In this document: piece by piece, positions 7,487 through 17,900 of the stretch
How positions within the stretch are numbered: position 1 is the first letter of the stretch
Layout of the letters: each line of letters begins with the position of its first letter
Origin: Vibrio sp. Hep-1b-8
GTDB taxonomy: Bacteria; Pseudomonadota; Gammaproteobacteria; Enterobacterales; Vibrionaceae
Assembly: GCF_006124995.1 (NCBI RefSeq)
Contig: NZ_QEWN01000002.1
Span: 1-64,000, forward strand
Reading direction: 5' to 3'
Length of the DNA stretch: 64,000 nt
Translations under genes and position numbers: made by a program
Notes under the pieces: generated by a model
Databases searched by the model: none
What the model was told of the DNA's origin: nothing
The model's input: the letters and a program-made list of their open reading frames with translations, nothing else

Positions 7487-9340
7487 ATGGCACTACTTCA
7501 AATTGCAGAACCGGGTCAAAGCTCGGCACCCCATGAGCATAAACTGGCAGCTGGTATCGACTTAGGTACGACTAACTCGCTAGTTGCTTCTGTGCGTAGT
7601 GGTGATGCTGCAACATTAAAAGATGAACATGGCCAGAGTATCTTACCTTCGGTAGTGAACTATTCTGGAGATACACCTCAAGTGGGTTATGCAGCTAAAG
7701 CGAAAGCAGAAGTGGACCCTGTAAACACTATCATCTCCGTAAAACGCTTACTGGGTCGCTCTCTAGAAGATATTAAAAATCGTTACCCAAGTTCTCCGTA
7801 CCAGTTTAAAGCGAGTGACAGTGGTTTACCTATCATTCAAACCGCGAGCGGCGACAAAAATCCAATAGAAGTTTCTGCTGACATTCTAAGAACCTTAGGT
7901 CAGCGAGCTGAGCAAACATTAGGTGGCGAGCTTGCGGGTGTGGTTATTACTGTTCCAGCCTACTTTGATGATGCTCAGAGAGCGGGTACCAAAGACGCGG
8001 CTAAGCTAGCGGGGTTACATGTTCTGCGCTTACTCAATGAGCCAACTGCTGCTGCGATTGCTTACGGTCTTGATTCTGGTCAGGAAGGCGTGATTGCCGT
8101 TTATGACCTTGGTGGTGGTACATTTGATATCTCCATTCTGCGCCTGTCAAAAGGTGTCTTTGAGGTTCTTGCTACTGGTGGCGATTCTGCGCTGGGCGGT
8201 GATGACTTTGACCACTTGTTTGCTGACTACCTCATCGAAAAAGCAGGTTTGACGACCCCTTTATCTGCCGAGCACAACCGTATTGTGTTAAACGTAGCAA
8301 CTCAAGCAAAGATCGATTTCTCTGCACGAGAAAGTGTTGATGTTGAAGTGCTGGGGTGGACTGGGACGGTTAGTCGTCAAGAATTTGAAGCTCTGATTCA
8401 GCCGTTAGTTAAGAAAACGCTGATGTCATGCCGTCGTGCATTAAAGGATGCAGAAGTCGATAGCGATGATGTTCTGGAAGTGGTGATGGTTGGCGGATCT
8501 ACTCGCGCATTGCTGGTTCGTGAAATGGTGGGTGAGTTCTTTGGTCGTTCGCCATTGACAAGCATTAACCCTGATGAAGTTGTAGCGATTGGTGCTGGTA
8601 TTCAAGCGGACATTCTCGCGGGTAACAAACCTGATTCAGAAATGCTATTGCTGGATGTTATTCCACTATCGTTAGGCATTGAAACAATGGGTGGATTGGT
8701 TGAGAAAATTGTTCCACGTAATACCACCATTCCTGTTGCACGAGCACAAGAGTTTACGACCTTCAAAGATGGTCAAACTGCTATGAGTGTTCATGTTGTA
8801 CAAGGTGAGCGCGAAATGGTCGATGATTGTCGTTCACTTGCACGTTTCTCTTTGAAAGGTATTCCGCCAATGGCAGCAGGTGCTGCGCATATTCGTGTTA
8901 CCTACCAAGTTGATGCAGATGGCTTACTCTCGGTTACCGCCATGGAGAAAAGCACCGGTGTTCAGTCGGAAATCCAAGTGAAACCCTCTTATGGATTGAG
9001 TGATGATGAAGTCGCCACCATGCTACGAGACTCAATGACTTATGCGAAAGAAGACATGCAGGCTCGTGCTTTAGCAGAGCAGCGTGTTGAAGCTGACCGC
9101 GTGATTGAAGGTTTGATTGTTGCAATGCAGGCGGATGGTGATGAACTCCTTTCTGAGCAAGAACGACAAGTACTGCTTCAAGCGATTGAGACACTCATTG
9201 AGCTACGAAATAGCGACAGTGCTGATGCAATAGAACAAGGTATCAAAGATACTGACAAGGCGAGCCAAGACTTCGCTTCTCGCCGTATGGATAAATCGAT
9301 TCGAGCTGCACTGTCAGGTCAATCAGTAGATGATATTTAA
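7487..9340 (+). CDS. hscA: Hsp70-class chaperone HscA
   Basis: A specialised Hsp70 that binds the LPPVK motif of IscU and uses ATP to promote cluster transfer. The 617-residue protein shows the Hsp70 phosphate-1 motif ([12 protein letters not shown], about residue 24), the [15 protein letters not shown] segment, the phosphate-2 motif [12 protein letters not shown], and [16 protein letters not shown]. The substrate-binding domain begins near residue 390 ([17 protein letters not shown]). It is followed by fdx after 11 bases. Confidence 0.95.
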   Translation: MALLQIAEPGQSSAPHEHKLAAGIDLGTTNSLVASVRSGDAATLKDEHGQSILPSVVNYSGDTPQVGYAAKAKAEVDPVNTIISVKRLLGRSLEDIKNRYPSSPYQFKASDSGLPIIQTASGDKNPIEVSADILRTLGQRAEQTLGGELAGVVITVPAYFDDAQRAGTKDAAKLAGLHVLRLLNEPTAAAIAYGLDSGQEGVIAVYDLGGGTFDISILRLSKGVFEVLATGGDSALGGDDFDHLFADYLIEKAGLTTPLSAEHNRIVLNVATQAKIDFSARESVDVEVLGWTGTVSRQEFEALIQPLVKKTLMSCRRALKDAEVDSDDVLEVVMVGGSTRALLVREMVGEFFGRSPLTSINPDEVVAIGAGIQADILAGNKPDSEMLLLDVIPLSLGIETMGGLVEKIVPRNTTIPVARAQEFTTFKDGQTAMSVHVVQGEREMVDDCRSLARFSLKGIPPMAAGAAHIRVTYQVDADGLLSVTAMEKSTGVQSEIQVKPSYGLSDDEVATMLRDSMTYAKEDMQARALAEQRVEADRVIEGLIVAMQADGDELLSEQERQVLLQAIETLIELRNSDSADAIEQGIKDTDKASQDFASRRMDKSIRAALSGQSVDDI

Positions 9341-9351
9341 GAGATAGAGTT

Positions 9352-9690
9352 ATGCCTAAGATTATCGTATTACCGCATGAAGATTTGTGCCCAGAGGGTG
9401 CGGTTTTAGAAGCCAAGACAGGTGAAACGGTCCTTGATGTTGCGCTAAAAAACGGCATCGGTATTGAACATGCGTGTGAAAAATCATGTGCTTGTACTAC
9501 ATGTCATATTGTTATTCGTGAAGGTTTTGACTCTTTAGAAGAGAGTGATGAGCTTGAAGACGACATGCTAGATAAAGCATGGGGGCTTGAGCCTGAGTCG
9601 CGCTTAGGTTGTCAGGCAAAAGTCACTGATGAAGATTTAGTTGTTGAGATTCCTAAATACACACTAAACCACGCATCGGAAGACCATTAA
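9352..9690 (+). CDS. fdx: ISC-type [2Fe-2S] ferredoxin
   Basis: Supplies electrons during cluster assembly on IscU. The 112-residue adrenodoxin-type ferredoxin has the ligand cysteines Cys42, Cys48, Cys51 (in ACEKSCACTTCHIV) and Cys87 (GCQAKV), the same numbering as E. coli Fdx, plus the extra conserved Cys46. It is acidic in its C-terminal half, as is typical. Confidence 0.95.
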   Translation: MPKIIVLPHEDLCPEGAVLEAKTGETVLDVALKNGIGIEHACEKSCACTTCHIVIREGFDSLEESDELEDDMLDKAWGLEPESRLGCQAKVTDEDLVVEIPKYTLNHASEDH

Positions 9691-9740
9691 TCGTCTCAAC
9701 CCGACCACCCATCGTAACGCTATAGTAAGGAAGGTAAGTA

Positions 9741-9935
9741 ATGAAATGGACAGATTCTCGCGATATTGCTATTGAGTTATGTGATAAGTTTCCTGATACA
9801 GATCCTAAAACCGTTCGTTTTACGGATTTGCACCAGTGGATCATGGAACTTGATGACTTTGATGATGAACCAAACCGTTCGAATGAGAAGATACTGGAAG
9901 CTGTGATCCTATGTTGGATGGATGAAATGGATTAA
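9741..9935 (+). CDS. iscX: Fe-S assembly protein IscX
   Basis: A 64-residue acidic protein matching IscX (YfhJ): it begins [19 protein letters not shown] and ends [14 protein letters not shown]. In E. coli it binds IscS and iron and modulates the rate of cluster assembly. It is the last gene of the isc operon here. A strong terminator follows 40 bases later. Confidence 0.95.
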   Translation: MKWTDSRDIAIELCDKFPDTDPKTVRFTDLHQWIMELDDFDDEPNRSNEKILEAVILCWMDEMD

Positions 9936-9973
9936 CCCTAGCGGTAAACCCCTTTCAGTTAACAAAATTTACT

Positions 9974-10004
9974 AAAAAAAGCGGACCTTATGGTCCGTTT
10001 TTTT
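9974..10004 (+). terminator. Terminator of the isc operon
   Basis: The stem CGGACC/GGTCCG (9982-9987 and 9992-9997) with a TTAT loop is preceded by a run of A and followed by seven T. It separates iscX from pepB. Confidence 0.85.
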
Positions 10005-10085
10005 ATCAATTTCACATTAAAGTGTTAACATCCAGTGGTAAATAGAAGAAGGCGTAGACAACGCCAGTAAAGACAAGGAGAAACC

Positions 10086-11384
10086 ATGTCTAGACAGATG
10101 TCAGTATTTCTAAGCCAAGAAGCTGCAGCCCCTCAATGGGGAGCTAACGCGATCGTTTCATTTTCTGATCACGGTGCGACTATCCACCTCGTTGAAGAAG
10201 ACGATCTTGGCACGATTCAAAAGGCGGCTCGTAAACTTGATGCTCAAGGCGTGGCGTCTTTAACTCTCGCTGGTGAAGGTTGGAACTTGGAAAACGTTTG
10301 GACGTTTCACCAAGGTTACCGCGGCCCTAAAAAAATTAACCAGCTTGCATGGCAAGAACTTGCACAGGCGGATAAAGTAGAGCTAGAAGCGCGTATCAAA
10401 GCGACCGATTTTACGCGTGATATTATCAACAAGACTGCGGAAGAAGTGGCGCCTCGTCAGTTAGCGACTATGGCTGCTGAGTTTATTAAATCTGTTGCTC
10501 CAGAAGGTACAGTCACGGCTCGTATCGTAAAAGATAAAGATCTGCTAGCGGAAGGTTGGCAAGGTATTTATGCGGTCGGACGCGGTTCTGAACGAACCTC
10601 TGCAATGCTTCAACTTGACTTTAACCCAACAGGTGATGAAAACGCCCCTGTATTTGCTTGTTTAGTTGGTAAAGGGATTACGTTTGATTCAGGCGGTTAT
10701 AGTATCAAACCATCGGGTTTTATGACTGCGATGAAAGCGGATATGGGCGGTTCTGGTACCATCACAGGTGCTTTAGGCTTAGCCATCATGCGTGGCCTAA
10801 ACAAACGTGTAAAACTCATTCTTTGTTGTGCAGAGAACATGATCTCTGGTCGTGCGCTTAAACTTGGCGATATCATCACTTACAAAAACGGTAAGACTGT
10901 TGAGATCATGAATACTGATGCTGAAGGTCGCCTTGTGCTTGCGGATGGACTAATCTACGCGAGTGAACAGAACCCACAACTGATCATTGACTGCGCAACC
11001 CTAACTGGAGCTGCGAAAAACGCTTTGGGTAATGATTACCATGCGCTAATGAGCTTTGATGACGAACTGTCTCATCAGGCACTCATAGCCGCTCGTGAAG
11101 AGAACGAAGGTTTGTGGCCACTGCCGCTTGCAGAGTTTCACCGAAGCATGTTGCCATCTAACTTTGCTGACCTGTCAAACATCTGTAGTGGAGACTACTC
11201 ACCAGGTGCTAGCACAGCGGCGGCATTCCTGTCTTATTTTGTGCAAGATTACAAGAAAGGTTGGTTACATTTCGACTGCGCTGCAACGTATCGTAAAGCG
11301 GCAACAGATAAGTGGGCCGCAGGTGCAACAGGCGTAGGCGTACGTAGTTTGGCTGCTTTGCTCATGCAGCAAGCGAGCAAATAA
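10086..11384 (+). CDS. pepB: Peptidase B (M17 leucyl aminopeptidase family)
   Basis: A metal-dependent cytosolic aminopeptidase. The 432-residue protein carries the M17 signature [17 protein letters not shown] (about residues 277-293). It also has the ligand segments [16 protein letters not shown] and MKADMGGSG. Position directly after iscX is the same as in E. coli, supporting PepB rather than PepA. A small hairpin follows the stop codon and ndk starts 58 bases on. Confidence 0.92.
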   Translation: MSRQMSVFLSQEAAAPQWGANAIVSFSDHGATIHLVEEDDLGTIQKAARKLDAQGVASLTLAGEGWNLENVWTFHQGYRGPKKINQLAWQELAQADKVELEARIKATDFTRDIINKTAEEVAPRQLATMAAEFIKSVAPEGTVTARIVKDKDLLAEGWQGIYAVGRGSERTSAMLQLDFNPTGDENAPVFACLVGKGITFDSGGYSIKPSGFMTAMKADMGGSGTITGALGLAIMRGLNKRVKLILCCAENMISGRALKLGDIITYKNGKTVEIMNTDAEGRLVLADGLIYASEQNPQLIIDCATLTGAAKNALGNDYHALMSFDDELSHQALIAAREENEGLWPLPLAEFHRSMLPSNFADLSNICSGDYSPGASTAAAFLSYFVQDYKKGWLHFDCAATYRKAATDKWAAGATGVGVRSLAALLMQQASK

Positions 11385-11388
11385 CATT

Positions 11389-11408
11389 AAGAGGCCGCAG
11401 AGCCTCTT
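11389..11408 (+). other. Hairpin between pepB and ndk
   Basis: A 7-base stem AAGAGGC/GCCTCTT with a six-base loop, followed by CTATT. It is a weak terminator candidate; some transcription may continue into ndk. Confidence 0.45.
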
Positions 11409-11442
11409 CTATTAAAACAAAGATAAAACGAAAGGATACCTT

Positions 11443-11868
11443 ATGGCTCTTGAAAGAACTTTTTCTATCGTTAAGCCCGATGCAGTAGAACGCAATCTCA
11501 TTGGTGAAATTTATCACCGCATTGAAAAAGCAGGTCTACAGATCATTGCAGCTAAAATGGTTCGTCTAACCGAAGAGCAGGCGTGTGGTTTTTATGCTGA
11601 GCATGAAGGCAAACCGTTTTTCCCTGCTCTAAAAGAGTTTATGACATCTGGCCCGATTATGGTTCAGGTGCTTGAAGGCGAAGATGCGATTGCTCGTTAT
11701 CGTGAACTAATGGGTAAAACCAACCCTGAAGAAGCGGCATGCGGAACGATTCGTGCTGATTACGCAGTGAGCATGCGCTATAATTCAGTACACGGTTCAG
11801 ACAGTCCGGAATCAGCAGCTCGTGAAATCGAGTTTTTCTTCCCAGAGTCGGAGATTTGTCCTCGCTAA
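11443..11868 (+). CDS. ndk: Nucleoside diphosphate kinase
   Basis: Transfers the gamma-phosphate of ATP to other nucleoside diphosphates through a phosphohistidine. The 141-residue protein has the active-site segment NSVHGSDS with His117 in the expected position, and the N-terminal [15 protein letters not shown] motif. A good ribosome-binding site (AAAGGA) precedes the ATG. A terminator follows at 11895-11925. Confidence 0.96.
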   Translation: MALERTFSIVKPDAVERNLIGEIYHRIEKAGLQIIAAKMVRLTEEQACGFYAEHEGKPFFPALKEFMTSGPIMVQVLEGEDAIARYRELMGKTNPEEAACGTIRADYAVSMRYNSVHGSDSPESAAREIEFFFPESEICPR

Positions 11869-11894
11869 GCTAAGGACAATAGCAAAATATGAGG

Positions 11895-11925
11895 TGCTGC
11901 TTGTTACCGAATGAGCAGCATTTTT
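11895..11925 (+). terminator. Terminator downstream of ndk
   Basis: TGCTGCT (11895-11901) pairs with AGCAGCA (11914-11920), with a 12-base loop and five T after it. Confidence 0.65.
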
Positions 11926-12049
11926 ATTCTGAGAAAGCTTAATCAATACCAGCAAATTTACCATTTAGTTGGTGAATTAACTGCTAATATTGGTGAGACA
12001 AGTTTTTTTTACATACAGCGCACGCAAGGGTATCAGTCTTGACAGATTG

Positions 12050-12058
12050 TGATATACT
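12050..12058 (+). promoter_or_regulatory. Extended -10 element upstream of the EF-G gene
   Basis: TGATATACT is an extended -10 (TGnTATACT) 37 bases before the fusA start codon. No good -35 is spaced correctly from it: a TTGACA at 12039-12044 is only 8 bases away. An extended -10 promoter is therefore the simplest reading. Confidence 0.45.
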
Positions 12059-12095
12059 CTGCGCGCAATTTATACCTTATAAACAGAGTAAGACA

Positions 12096-14183
12096 ATGGC
12101 AGATTTATCAAAGTACAGAAACATTGGTATTTTCGCGCACGTTGATGCGGGTAAAACTACCACCACTGAGCGTATTCTTAAGCTTACTGGTAAAATCCAC
12201 AAAACTGGTGAAGTACACGACGGTGAGTCTACAACTGACTTCATGGAACAGGAAGCTGAGCGCGGTATTACAATCCAATCAGCAGCGGTAACGTGTGAGT
12301 GGAATGGCCACCGCCTAAACGTTATCGATACTCCGGGACACGTTGACTTCACAGTTGAAGTATACCGTTCACTTAAAGTACTTGACGGTGGTATCGGTGT
12401 ATTCTGTGGTTCTGGTGGTGTTGAGCCTCAGTCAGAAACAAACTGGCGCTACGCGAACGATTCAGAAGTTGCTCGTCTGATCTTCGTAAACAAACTAGAC
12501 CGTATGGGTGCAGACTTCTTCAACGTTGTTGACCAAGTGAAGAACGTACTAGGCGCTAACCCACTAGTTATGACTCTGCCAATCGGTCGTGAAGACGATT
12601 TCGTTGGTGTTGTAGACGTACTAAACCGTAAAGCTTACGTTTGGGACGAAACTGGTCTACCAGAAAACTACGAAATTCAAGATGTTCCAGCCGACATGCT
12701 TGATGACCTAGAACAGTACCGTGAAGAGCTAGTTGAGACTGCTGTAGAGCAAGACGACGAGCTAATGGAAGCTTACATGGAAGGCGAAGAGCCAACTATC
12801 GAGCAGCTAAAAGCTTGTATCCGTAAAGGTACACGTGACCTAGCGTTCTTCCCAACGTTCTGTGGTTCTGCATTCAAGAACAAAGGCATGCAACTTATCC
12901 TTGACGCTGTTGTAGATTACCTACCAGCTCCAAACGAAGTTGATCCTCAGCCTCTAACAGATCCAGAAACTGGTGAGCCAACTGGCGAAGTTGCTACTGT
13001 ATCTGAAGACGAGCCACTAAAAGCGCTAGCATTCAAGATCATGGATGACCGTTTTGGTGCCCTAACATTCGTACGTATCTATTCTGGCCGCCTGAAGAAA
13101 GGTGACACAATTCTGAACGCAGCGACTGGTAAAACAGAGCGTATCGGCCGTATGTGTGAGATGCAAGCAGATGAGCGTAACGAGCTAACTGAAGCTCAAG
13201 CTGGTGACATCATCGCTATCGTAGGTATGAAGAACGTTCAAACTGGTCACACTCTATGTGATCCTAAGCACGAATGTACTCTAGAAGCTATGATCTTCCC
13301 AGAACCAGTAATCTCTATCGCTGTTTCTCCGAAAGACAAAGGTTCTACTGAGAAAATGGGTATCGCGATTGGTAAGATGGTTGCAGAAGATCCATCATTC
13401 CAAGTTGAGACTGACGAAGACTCAGGCGAAACTATCCTGAAAGGTATGGGTGAACTTCACCTAGACATCAAGGTAGATATCCTTAAGCGTACTTACGGCG
13501 TTGAGCTAGAAGTAGGTGCTCCACAGGTAGCTTACCGTGAAACTATCACTCAAGCAGTTGAAGATAGCTACACGCACAAGAAGCAGTCTGGTGGTTCTGG
13601 TCAGTTCGGTAAGATCGATTACCGTATCAAGCCAGGTGAAGCAAACTCAGGCTTCACGTTCAAATCAACAGTTGTTGGTGGTAACGTACCTAAAGAATTC
13701 TGGCCTGCAGTAGAGAAAGGCTTCGCGTCTATGATGGACACTGGTGTTCTAGCTGGCTTCCCTACTCTAGACGTAGAAGTTGAACTGTTCGACGGTGGTT
13801 TCCACGCAGTTGACTCTTCAGCAATCGCTTACGAAATCGCTGCTAAAGGCGCATTCCGTCAGTCTATGCCTAAAGCGGGTGCACAACTTCTTGAGCCAAT
13901 CATGAAGGTTGACGTATTCACTCCAGAAGACAACGTTGGTGACGTAATCGGTGACCTTAACCGTCGTCGTGGTATGATCAAAGACCAACAAGCTGGTACT
14001 ACAGGCGTTCGTATTAAAGCAGACGTTCCTCTATCAGAAATGTTTGGTTACATTGGTCACCTACGTACTATCACTTCTGGTCGTGGTCAGTTCTCTATGG
14101 AGTTCGGTCAATACGCACCATGTCCAGCAAACGTTGCTGAGCAAGTAATCGCAGAAGTTAAAGAGCGTAACGCTAAGAAGTAA
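12096..14183 (+). CDS. Elongation factor G, second-copy type
   Basis: A 695-residue translational GTPase that catalyses ribosomal translocation. The G domain shows [22 protein letters not shown] and [10 protein letters not shown], followed by domains II-V to a normal C-terminus. It stands alone, without rpsL, rpsG or tuf, so it is probably the second EF-G gene that vibrios carry outside the str operon (fusA2). This rests on context, as the str copy is not in view. Codon use is strongly biased (frequent CTA Leu, GGT Gly, CGT Arg), which suggests high expression. I start at the ATG at 12096, since residues upstream of it are not part of the family. Confidence 0.88.
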   Translation: MADLSKYRNIGIFAHVDAGKTTTTERILKLTGKIHKTGEVHDGESTTDFMEQEAERGITIQSAAVTCEWNGHRLNVIDTPGHVDFTVEVYRSLKVLDGGIGVFCGSGGVEPQSETNWRYANDSEVARLIFVNKLDRMGADFFNVVDQVKNVLGANPLVMTLPIGREDDFVGVVDVLNRKAYVWDETGLPENYEIQDVPADMLDDLEQYREELVETAVEQDDELMEAYMEGEEPTIEQLKACIRKGTRDLAFFPTFCGSAFKNKGMQLILDAVVDYLPAPNEVDPQPLTDPETGEPTGEVATVSEDEPLKALAFKIMDDRFGALTFVRIYSGRLKKGDTILNAATGKTERIGRMCEMQADERNELTEAQAGDIIAIVGMKNVQTGHTLCDPKHECTLEAMIFPEPVISIAVSPKDKGSTEKMGIAIGKMVAEDPSFQVETDEDSGETILKGMGELHLDIKVDILKRTYGVELEVGAPQVAYRETITQAVEDSYTHKKQSGGSGQFGKIDYRIKPGEANSGFTFKSTVVGGNVPKEFWPAVEKGFASMMDTGVLAGFPTLDVEVELFDGGFHAVDSSAIAYEIAAKGAFRQSMPKAGAQLLEPIMKVDVFTPEDNVGDVIGDLNRRRGMIKDQQAGTTGVRIKADVPLSEMFGYIGHLRTITSGRGQFSMEFGQYAPCPANVAEQVIAEVKERNAKK

Positions 14184-14210
14184 TTCTTATTGTTAGCTAA
14201 ATAACTTTAA

Positions 14211-14238
14211 AGCCCCAGTCGCAAGACTGGGGCTTTTT
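14211..14238 (+). terminator. Terminator of the EF-G gene
   Basis: A perfect 10-base stem AGCCCCAGTC/GACTGGGGCT (14211-14220, 14225-14234) with a GCAA tetraloop, followed by a T run. It is among the strongest terminators in the window. Confidence 0.92.
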
Positions 14239-14337
14239 TATATAGGGTAACGTGCTCCTAGCGCTTAGTTTCCCAAACTACCTTGTGCTACGGCTATCAA
14301 TGATGCCTAAACCTAACGAATGGCTCTTTTTTGTTGC

Positions 14338-15237
14338 TTAGCCTGCTATTTCGCTATGTAGCCAGTTTGCAAAAGCAGCGATTCGATTTCGTCGAGGGGA
14401 CTCATCATTGTAGAACAGGTTGAATTGGATGCCTGGGGTCATACCAATATCAAATGGCTTAATGAGTAACCCTCTCTCTACATAGTCGGCGGCGAGTGAG
14501 TCTGAGGCTAAACAAGCGCCATGACCAGCCATAACCGCATTCATCGCATGATCGAAGGTACTGACATCCATCCATCTCACCGACTCTTTGTTCATCTCAA
14601 CACCAGCTTCGGCAAACCAAGCGCGCCATGGGTAACCTCCTGATTCATAGTGAATCAACCAGCAACCAAGTAGCTGTTCGGGCGTCGACAAGTTGATTGT
14701 TTTCGCTAGGTGGGGAGAACAAAACGGGTAGATCGTTTCTTCAAATAGAAACTCTTTATGTAGCTTGTGGTTGTCACTGACGTCGAGAGTATCGCCTTGC
14801 CATATAGCTAGGTCGGCATCATCCTGTTTTAGTTTGGGAGCGTCGCAACTGGTAATGATACGAATAGGGATACTTGGGTATTGAGTAGAGAATTTCCATA
14901 ATCGCGGTAGTAACCAACGAGACGCAAATGACGGCGTTGAACTAACGCACAGCAAGCCTTCAACAGGCTCGCTCTGGATTTGATTCAGACCACTGATAAT
15001 AGTTTCGAAGCCTTGAGAAACATGTTTAAACAAGATTTTTCCTTGTTCGGTTAAACGCATTTCTCGGCCATCACGGACAAATAGCTTACAGCCTAACCCA
15101 TCCTCTAATTGGCGAATTTTTTGGCTCACAGCAGCCTGACTAATAAAAAGCTCTTCGGCTGCTCGGCTATAACTATTGAGCCTTGCCGCGACTTCAAAGT
15201 AGCGCAATCCTGGCAGGTGATGCAACCTAGCATCCAT
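14338..15237 (-). CDS. LysR-family transcription regulator, GcvA-like
   Basis: 299 residues. The N-terminal helix-turn-helix (LRYFEVAARLNSYSRAAEELFISQAAVSQKIRQLE, about residues 11-46) is typical of LysR proteins; the LPGLRYFEVAAR start resembles the GcvA subgroup. The rest is a periplasmic-binding-protein-like effector domain. No divergent gene lies next to it, so the target is not apparent: the neighbours are the convergent EF-G gene and the acyl-CoA ligase gene behind it on the same strand. Effector unknown. Confidence 0.8.
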   Translation of the reverse strand: MDARLHHLPGLRYFEVAARLNSYSRAAEELFISQAAVSQKIRQLEDGLGCKLFVRDGREMRLTEQGKILFKHVSQGFETIISGLNQIQSEPVEGLLCVSSTPSFASRWLLPRLWKFSTQYPSIPIRIITSCDAPKLKQDDADLAIWQGDTLDVSDNHKLHKEFLFEETIYPFCSPHLAKTINLSTPEQLLGCWLIHYESGGYPWRAWFAEAGVEMNKESVRWMDVSTFDHAMNAVMAGHGACLASDSLAADYVERGLLIKPFDIGMTPGIQFNLFYNDESPRRNRIAAFANWLHSEIAG

Positions 15238-15302
15238 ATACTGTCCCTATGTATTCTTGTGGCAAGTGAGCATCATAATCGCTTTACTTTATGCCGAAAA
15301 GT

Positions 15303-15329
15303 AAAAAGGAGAGCGTAGGCTCTCCTTTT
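15303..15329 (-). terminator. Terminator downstream of the acyl-CoA ligase gene
   Basis: Near-perfect stem AAAAAGGAGAGC/GCTCTCCTTTT (15303-15314, 15319-15329) with a GTAG loop. On the - strand the T run follows the stem, 16 bases beyond the ligase stop codon. Confidence 0.85.
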
Positions 15330-15345
15330 AAATATCAGTACAAAA

Positions 15346-17031
15346 CTACTCTTCCCACACGACGAGCTGACCTTTAGGCCAGTTGTGCCCAATCTCGTGG
15401 TATTTTTGCTCAAGAACATGACGTTTAATTTTCAAAGTCGGAGTCAAGATACCATTCTCAATGCTCCACGGATCTTTGATCATTAAGACGCCTTTTATCT
15501 GTTCGTGAGACTCTAGCTCGGTGTTCATTCTCTTGATGACTTTTTTCGTCGTACGCTCATAACGGGCACGATCAAAATTAGGGAAATCATGAGGAACCAC
15601 AAGCAAAATTGGCGCTGGAAGTCCCAGACCAATCAGACACATCATTTCTATACGGCTGTACTCGAACAGTTTTTTCTCAATTGGAACAGGGGCGACAAAC
15701 TTACCTTTAGCTGTTTTAAAGGTATCTTTTTTACGTCCCTGAATGTTTAAGTATCCTTCGCTGTCTATAGAACCAACATCACCAGTGTGTAGCCACCCTT
15801 CCGAGTCAAATGACTCTTGAGTCGCGATGTCGTTCTTATAATAGCCGGAGAATAAACCTTTTCCTCGGACCATGATTTCATTGTCTTCGGCAATTTTCAG
15901 TTCAATACCGGGCCCAGCATTACCAACACTACCGATTTTGTCTGCACGGAATGGGTAGTTAAGTGTGCTGTAGGCAAACGACTCAGTCATCCCCCAAGCT
16001 TCTGTGATGTTCAGACCGACGCTGTGGTACCACTCAAGTAACGCCGGAGACACAGGGGCAGAACCACAACCTAGCACGCGTGCTTTGTCCAAACCGAGTC
16101 CATCTGCGAGTTTCTTCTTAATCAAAGAGTTAACAAATGGAATTTTGAGCAAGATGTTCAGTTTTTTCTGCGGCAGTTTATCTTGAATACGCTGTTGGAA
16201 CAGGGTCCATAGTCGAGGCACTGAGATAAACAATGTGGGTCTTTGCATTTTTACATCTTCGATAAAAGTATCGAGAGACTCAGGGAAGGCAGTCTGAACT
16301 CCTCCCATGATCGAAGAACCGAAAATATAGACTCGCTCTGTAATATGAGCGAGTGGTAAATAGGAGAACAGACGATCATTCTCTTGAATACCGATGTGAT
16401 TGATGAGTTGTTGGACCGACCAACTAAACGCGCCATAAGTGAGCATTGCGCCTTTAGGTACCCCCGAAGTGCCGGAAGTATAAACTAACGACATCAATTT
16501 ATCGTCGTAATGTTCAGGATGATACTGGCTTGGTTCACAATCAGCGATCAACTGTTTAAATTGGTATTGGCAACTTGGTGCAGAGTCATACGGCAGAGCG
16601 ATGGTGATAAGGTTAGGCATCGTGTCGATCACTTGCTGTGTTGCTGCTGCATCATCAAGCTTACCGCCAATCAGCGCTTTACTTTCACTGTGCGTCAGAC
16701 AGTATTCGATGGTATCAGCACCAGCGGTTGGGAAGATCGGCACGCTGACAAAGTCACCAAGCGTCATGGCTAAATCACAGATAAACCATTCGGCACAGTT
16801 TTTTGATACCAGTGCAACTTTGTCACCTGGCTGGATACCCAAATTATTGAGTGCTGTGACTAGCTTTAGTGCTTGATCAGCAACTTCCGCGTAGGTGAAC
16901 TCGATAAACTGGCGGTTGATAATCTGTTTAAGATAAACCTCATTAGGGCGCTCCGCTGCCCATTTTAGGATCATCTCGTTGGGTGGTGGGAGAGCACAGG
17001 TTGGTTTGCTTAACTCGTTAGGCTGAATCAT
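15346..17031 (-). CDS. AMP-forming long-chain acyl-CoA synthetase family protein
   Basis: A 561-residue member of the ANL superfamily that activates a carboxylic acid as acyl-AMP and then acyl-CoA. Motifs: the P-loop LVYTSGTSGVPKGAMLTY (about residue 185), YLPLAHITERV, WGMTESFAYSTLN, GWLHTGDVGSIDSEGYLNI, GRKKDTFKTAKGKFV, and the C-terminal LTPTLKIKR. The linker and overall layout resemble eukaryotic-type long-chain acyl-CoA synthetases more than E. coli FadD. The GKFVAP segment and the LTPTLKIKR tail are typical of that branch. A membrane-lipid or fatty-acid role is likely; chain length specificity is unknown. It appears monocistronic. Confidence 0.82.
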   Translation of the reverse strand: MIQPNELSKPTCALPPPNEMILKWAAERPNEVYLKQIINRQFIEFTYAEVADQALKLVTALNNLGIQPGDKVALVSKNCAEWFICDLAMTLGDFVSVPIFPTAGADTIEYCLTHSESKALIGGKLDDAAATQQVIDTMPNLITIALPYDSAPSCQYQFKQLIADCEPSQYHPEHYDDKLMSLVYTSGTSGVPKGAMLTYGAFSWSVQQLINHIGIQENDRLFSYLPLAHITERVYIFGSSIMGGVQTAFPESLDTFIEDVKMQRPTLFISVPRLWTLFQQRIQDKLPQKKLNILLKIPFVNSLIKKKLADGLGLDKARVLGCGSAPVSPALLEWYHSVGLNITEAWGMTESFAYSTLNYPFRADKIGSVGNAGPGIELKIAEDNEIMVRGKGLFSGYYKNDIATQESFDSEGWLHTGDVGSIDSEGYLNIQGRKKDTFKTAKGKFVAPVPIEKKLFEYSRIEMMCLIGLGLPAPILLVVPHDFPNFDRARYERTTKKVIKRMNTELESHEQIKGVLMIKDPWSIENGILTPTLKIKRHVLEQKYHEIGHNWPKGQLVVWEE

Positions 17032-17162
17032 TCTCTAACTCCGTGTTATTGGCAAAATTATGGTTATTTTTGTTGTTAATAGATTGTTAACTCTAGCATG
17101 GTAAATAAATAGGAGGAAAGCACTAAGAGTAAGTTTAGGAGTTTCTTGTGACCAGCGCGTGA

Positions 17163-17900
17163 TTAGTGAAGTTGACGATAGACTGCAGGGCTAATCCCCG
17201 TCTTTTTTTTGAAAATGCGGGAGAAGTAAGAGACATCGTTATAGCCGCACTGGAAAGCGATAAAAGATATTTTCTCTTTGCGCTCATTGGTTAGCAGCTG
17301 CTTAGCGAGATTGATTCTTTTGAGTGTCAGGTAATCCCGGAAACTGACTCCAATCGTTTTGTGAAAAAACTTAGAAAAATACGTCACTGAGTAGTGACAG
17401 TATTCTGCTACGTCCTCTTCTCTAATCGTTCTTGAGAGGTTCTTATCGATATACCTCAGCATTTCAACCAGATCTTTGTTGATATGTTTTTGTTGATGGT
17501 TCTCTACTAACTTATGGATATTAAGGATTTCTTGGTGTTTTGAAAACTGGTAGTAGACCTGCTTATTGAGTTCATCACTCCAAGCCCGAGAGTCATCGTG
17601 ATTGAGGTTAAAGGTTGAATAAACCACATCCAATTCAGCAATTTCTTGGGGGAGTCCATTGTCGTATACCACGATTAGATTTTTATCTAGGTTTTGACAA
17701 AGCTTTGCGGCAGTCAGAAGCAGTGAGTGAAAAGAGGCTTCGTAACAGAAAAAACAGAAATGTATTTCAGATTCACTAAGGACAGACACATCATACCCAT
17801 AGTCGAGAATATGAAAGTATCTTTCCAGATCTCGAACGATATCTTTGGCGACGTACGTCACCGATTGTCCGAGCCAGTAACCTTTGTGCAACACATCCAC
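17163..17900 (-). CDS. AraC-family transcription regulator next to the Tad locus
   Basis: 245 residues. The C-terminal 100 residues form a standard AraC double helix-turn-helix (VEMLRYIDKNL...VAEYCHYSVTYFSKFFHKTIG...FRDYLTLKRINLAKQLL...AFQCGYNDVSYFSRIFKKKTGISPAVYR). The N-terminal 130 residues match no effector domain I recognise and contain a Phe/Cys-rich stretch (HFCFFCYEASFH). The start is a GTG at 17900 with an AAGGA ribosome-binding site 9 bases before it. It is divergent from the pilus locus across a 454-base gap holding a CRP-like site. A regulator of that locus is a reasonable inference but unproven. Confidence 0.8.
   Translation of the reverse strand: MDVLHKGYWLGQSVTYVAKDIVRDLERYFHILDYGYDVSVLSESEIHFCFFCYEASFHSLLLTAAKLCQNLDKNLIVVYDNGLPQEIAELDVVYSTFNLNHDDSRAWSDELNKQVYYQFSKHQEILNIHKLVENHQQKHINKDLVEMLRYIDKNLSRTIREEDVAEYCHYSVTYFSKFFHKTIGVSFRDYLTLKRINLAKQLLTNERKEKISFIAFQCGYNDVSYFSRIFKKKTGISPAVYRQLH

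Noticed and set aside
8934-9194. Antisense open frames within hscA, and similar ones in fusA, ebgA, aceA and galK
   Set aside because: They are shadows of strongly coding genes with biased codon use and have no signals of their own.
12039-12058. TTGACA paired with TATACT as a classic promoter
   Set aside because: The spacer is only 8 bases, far from 17. The -10 is better read as an extended -10 element.
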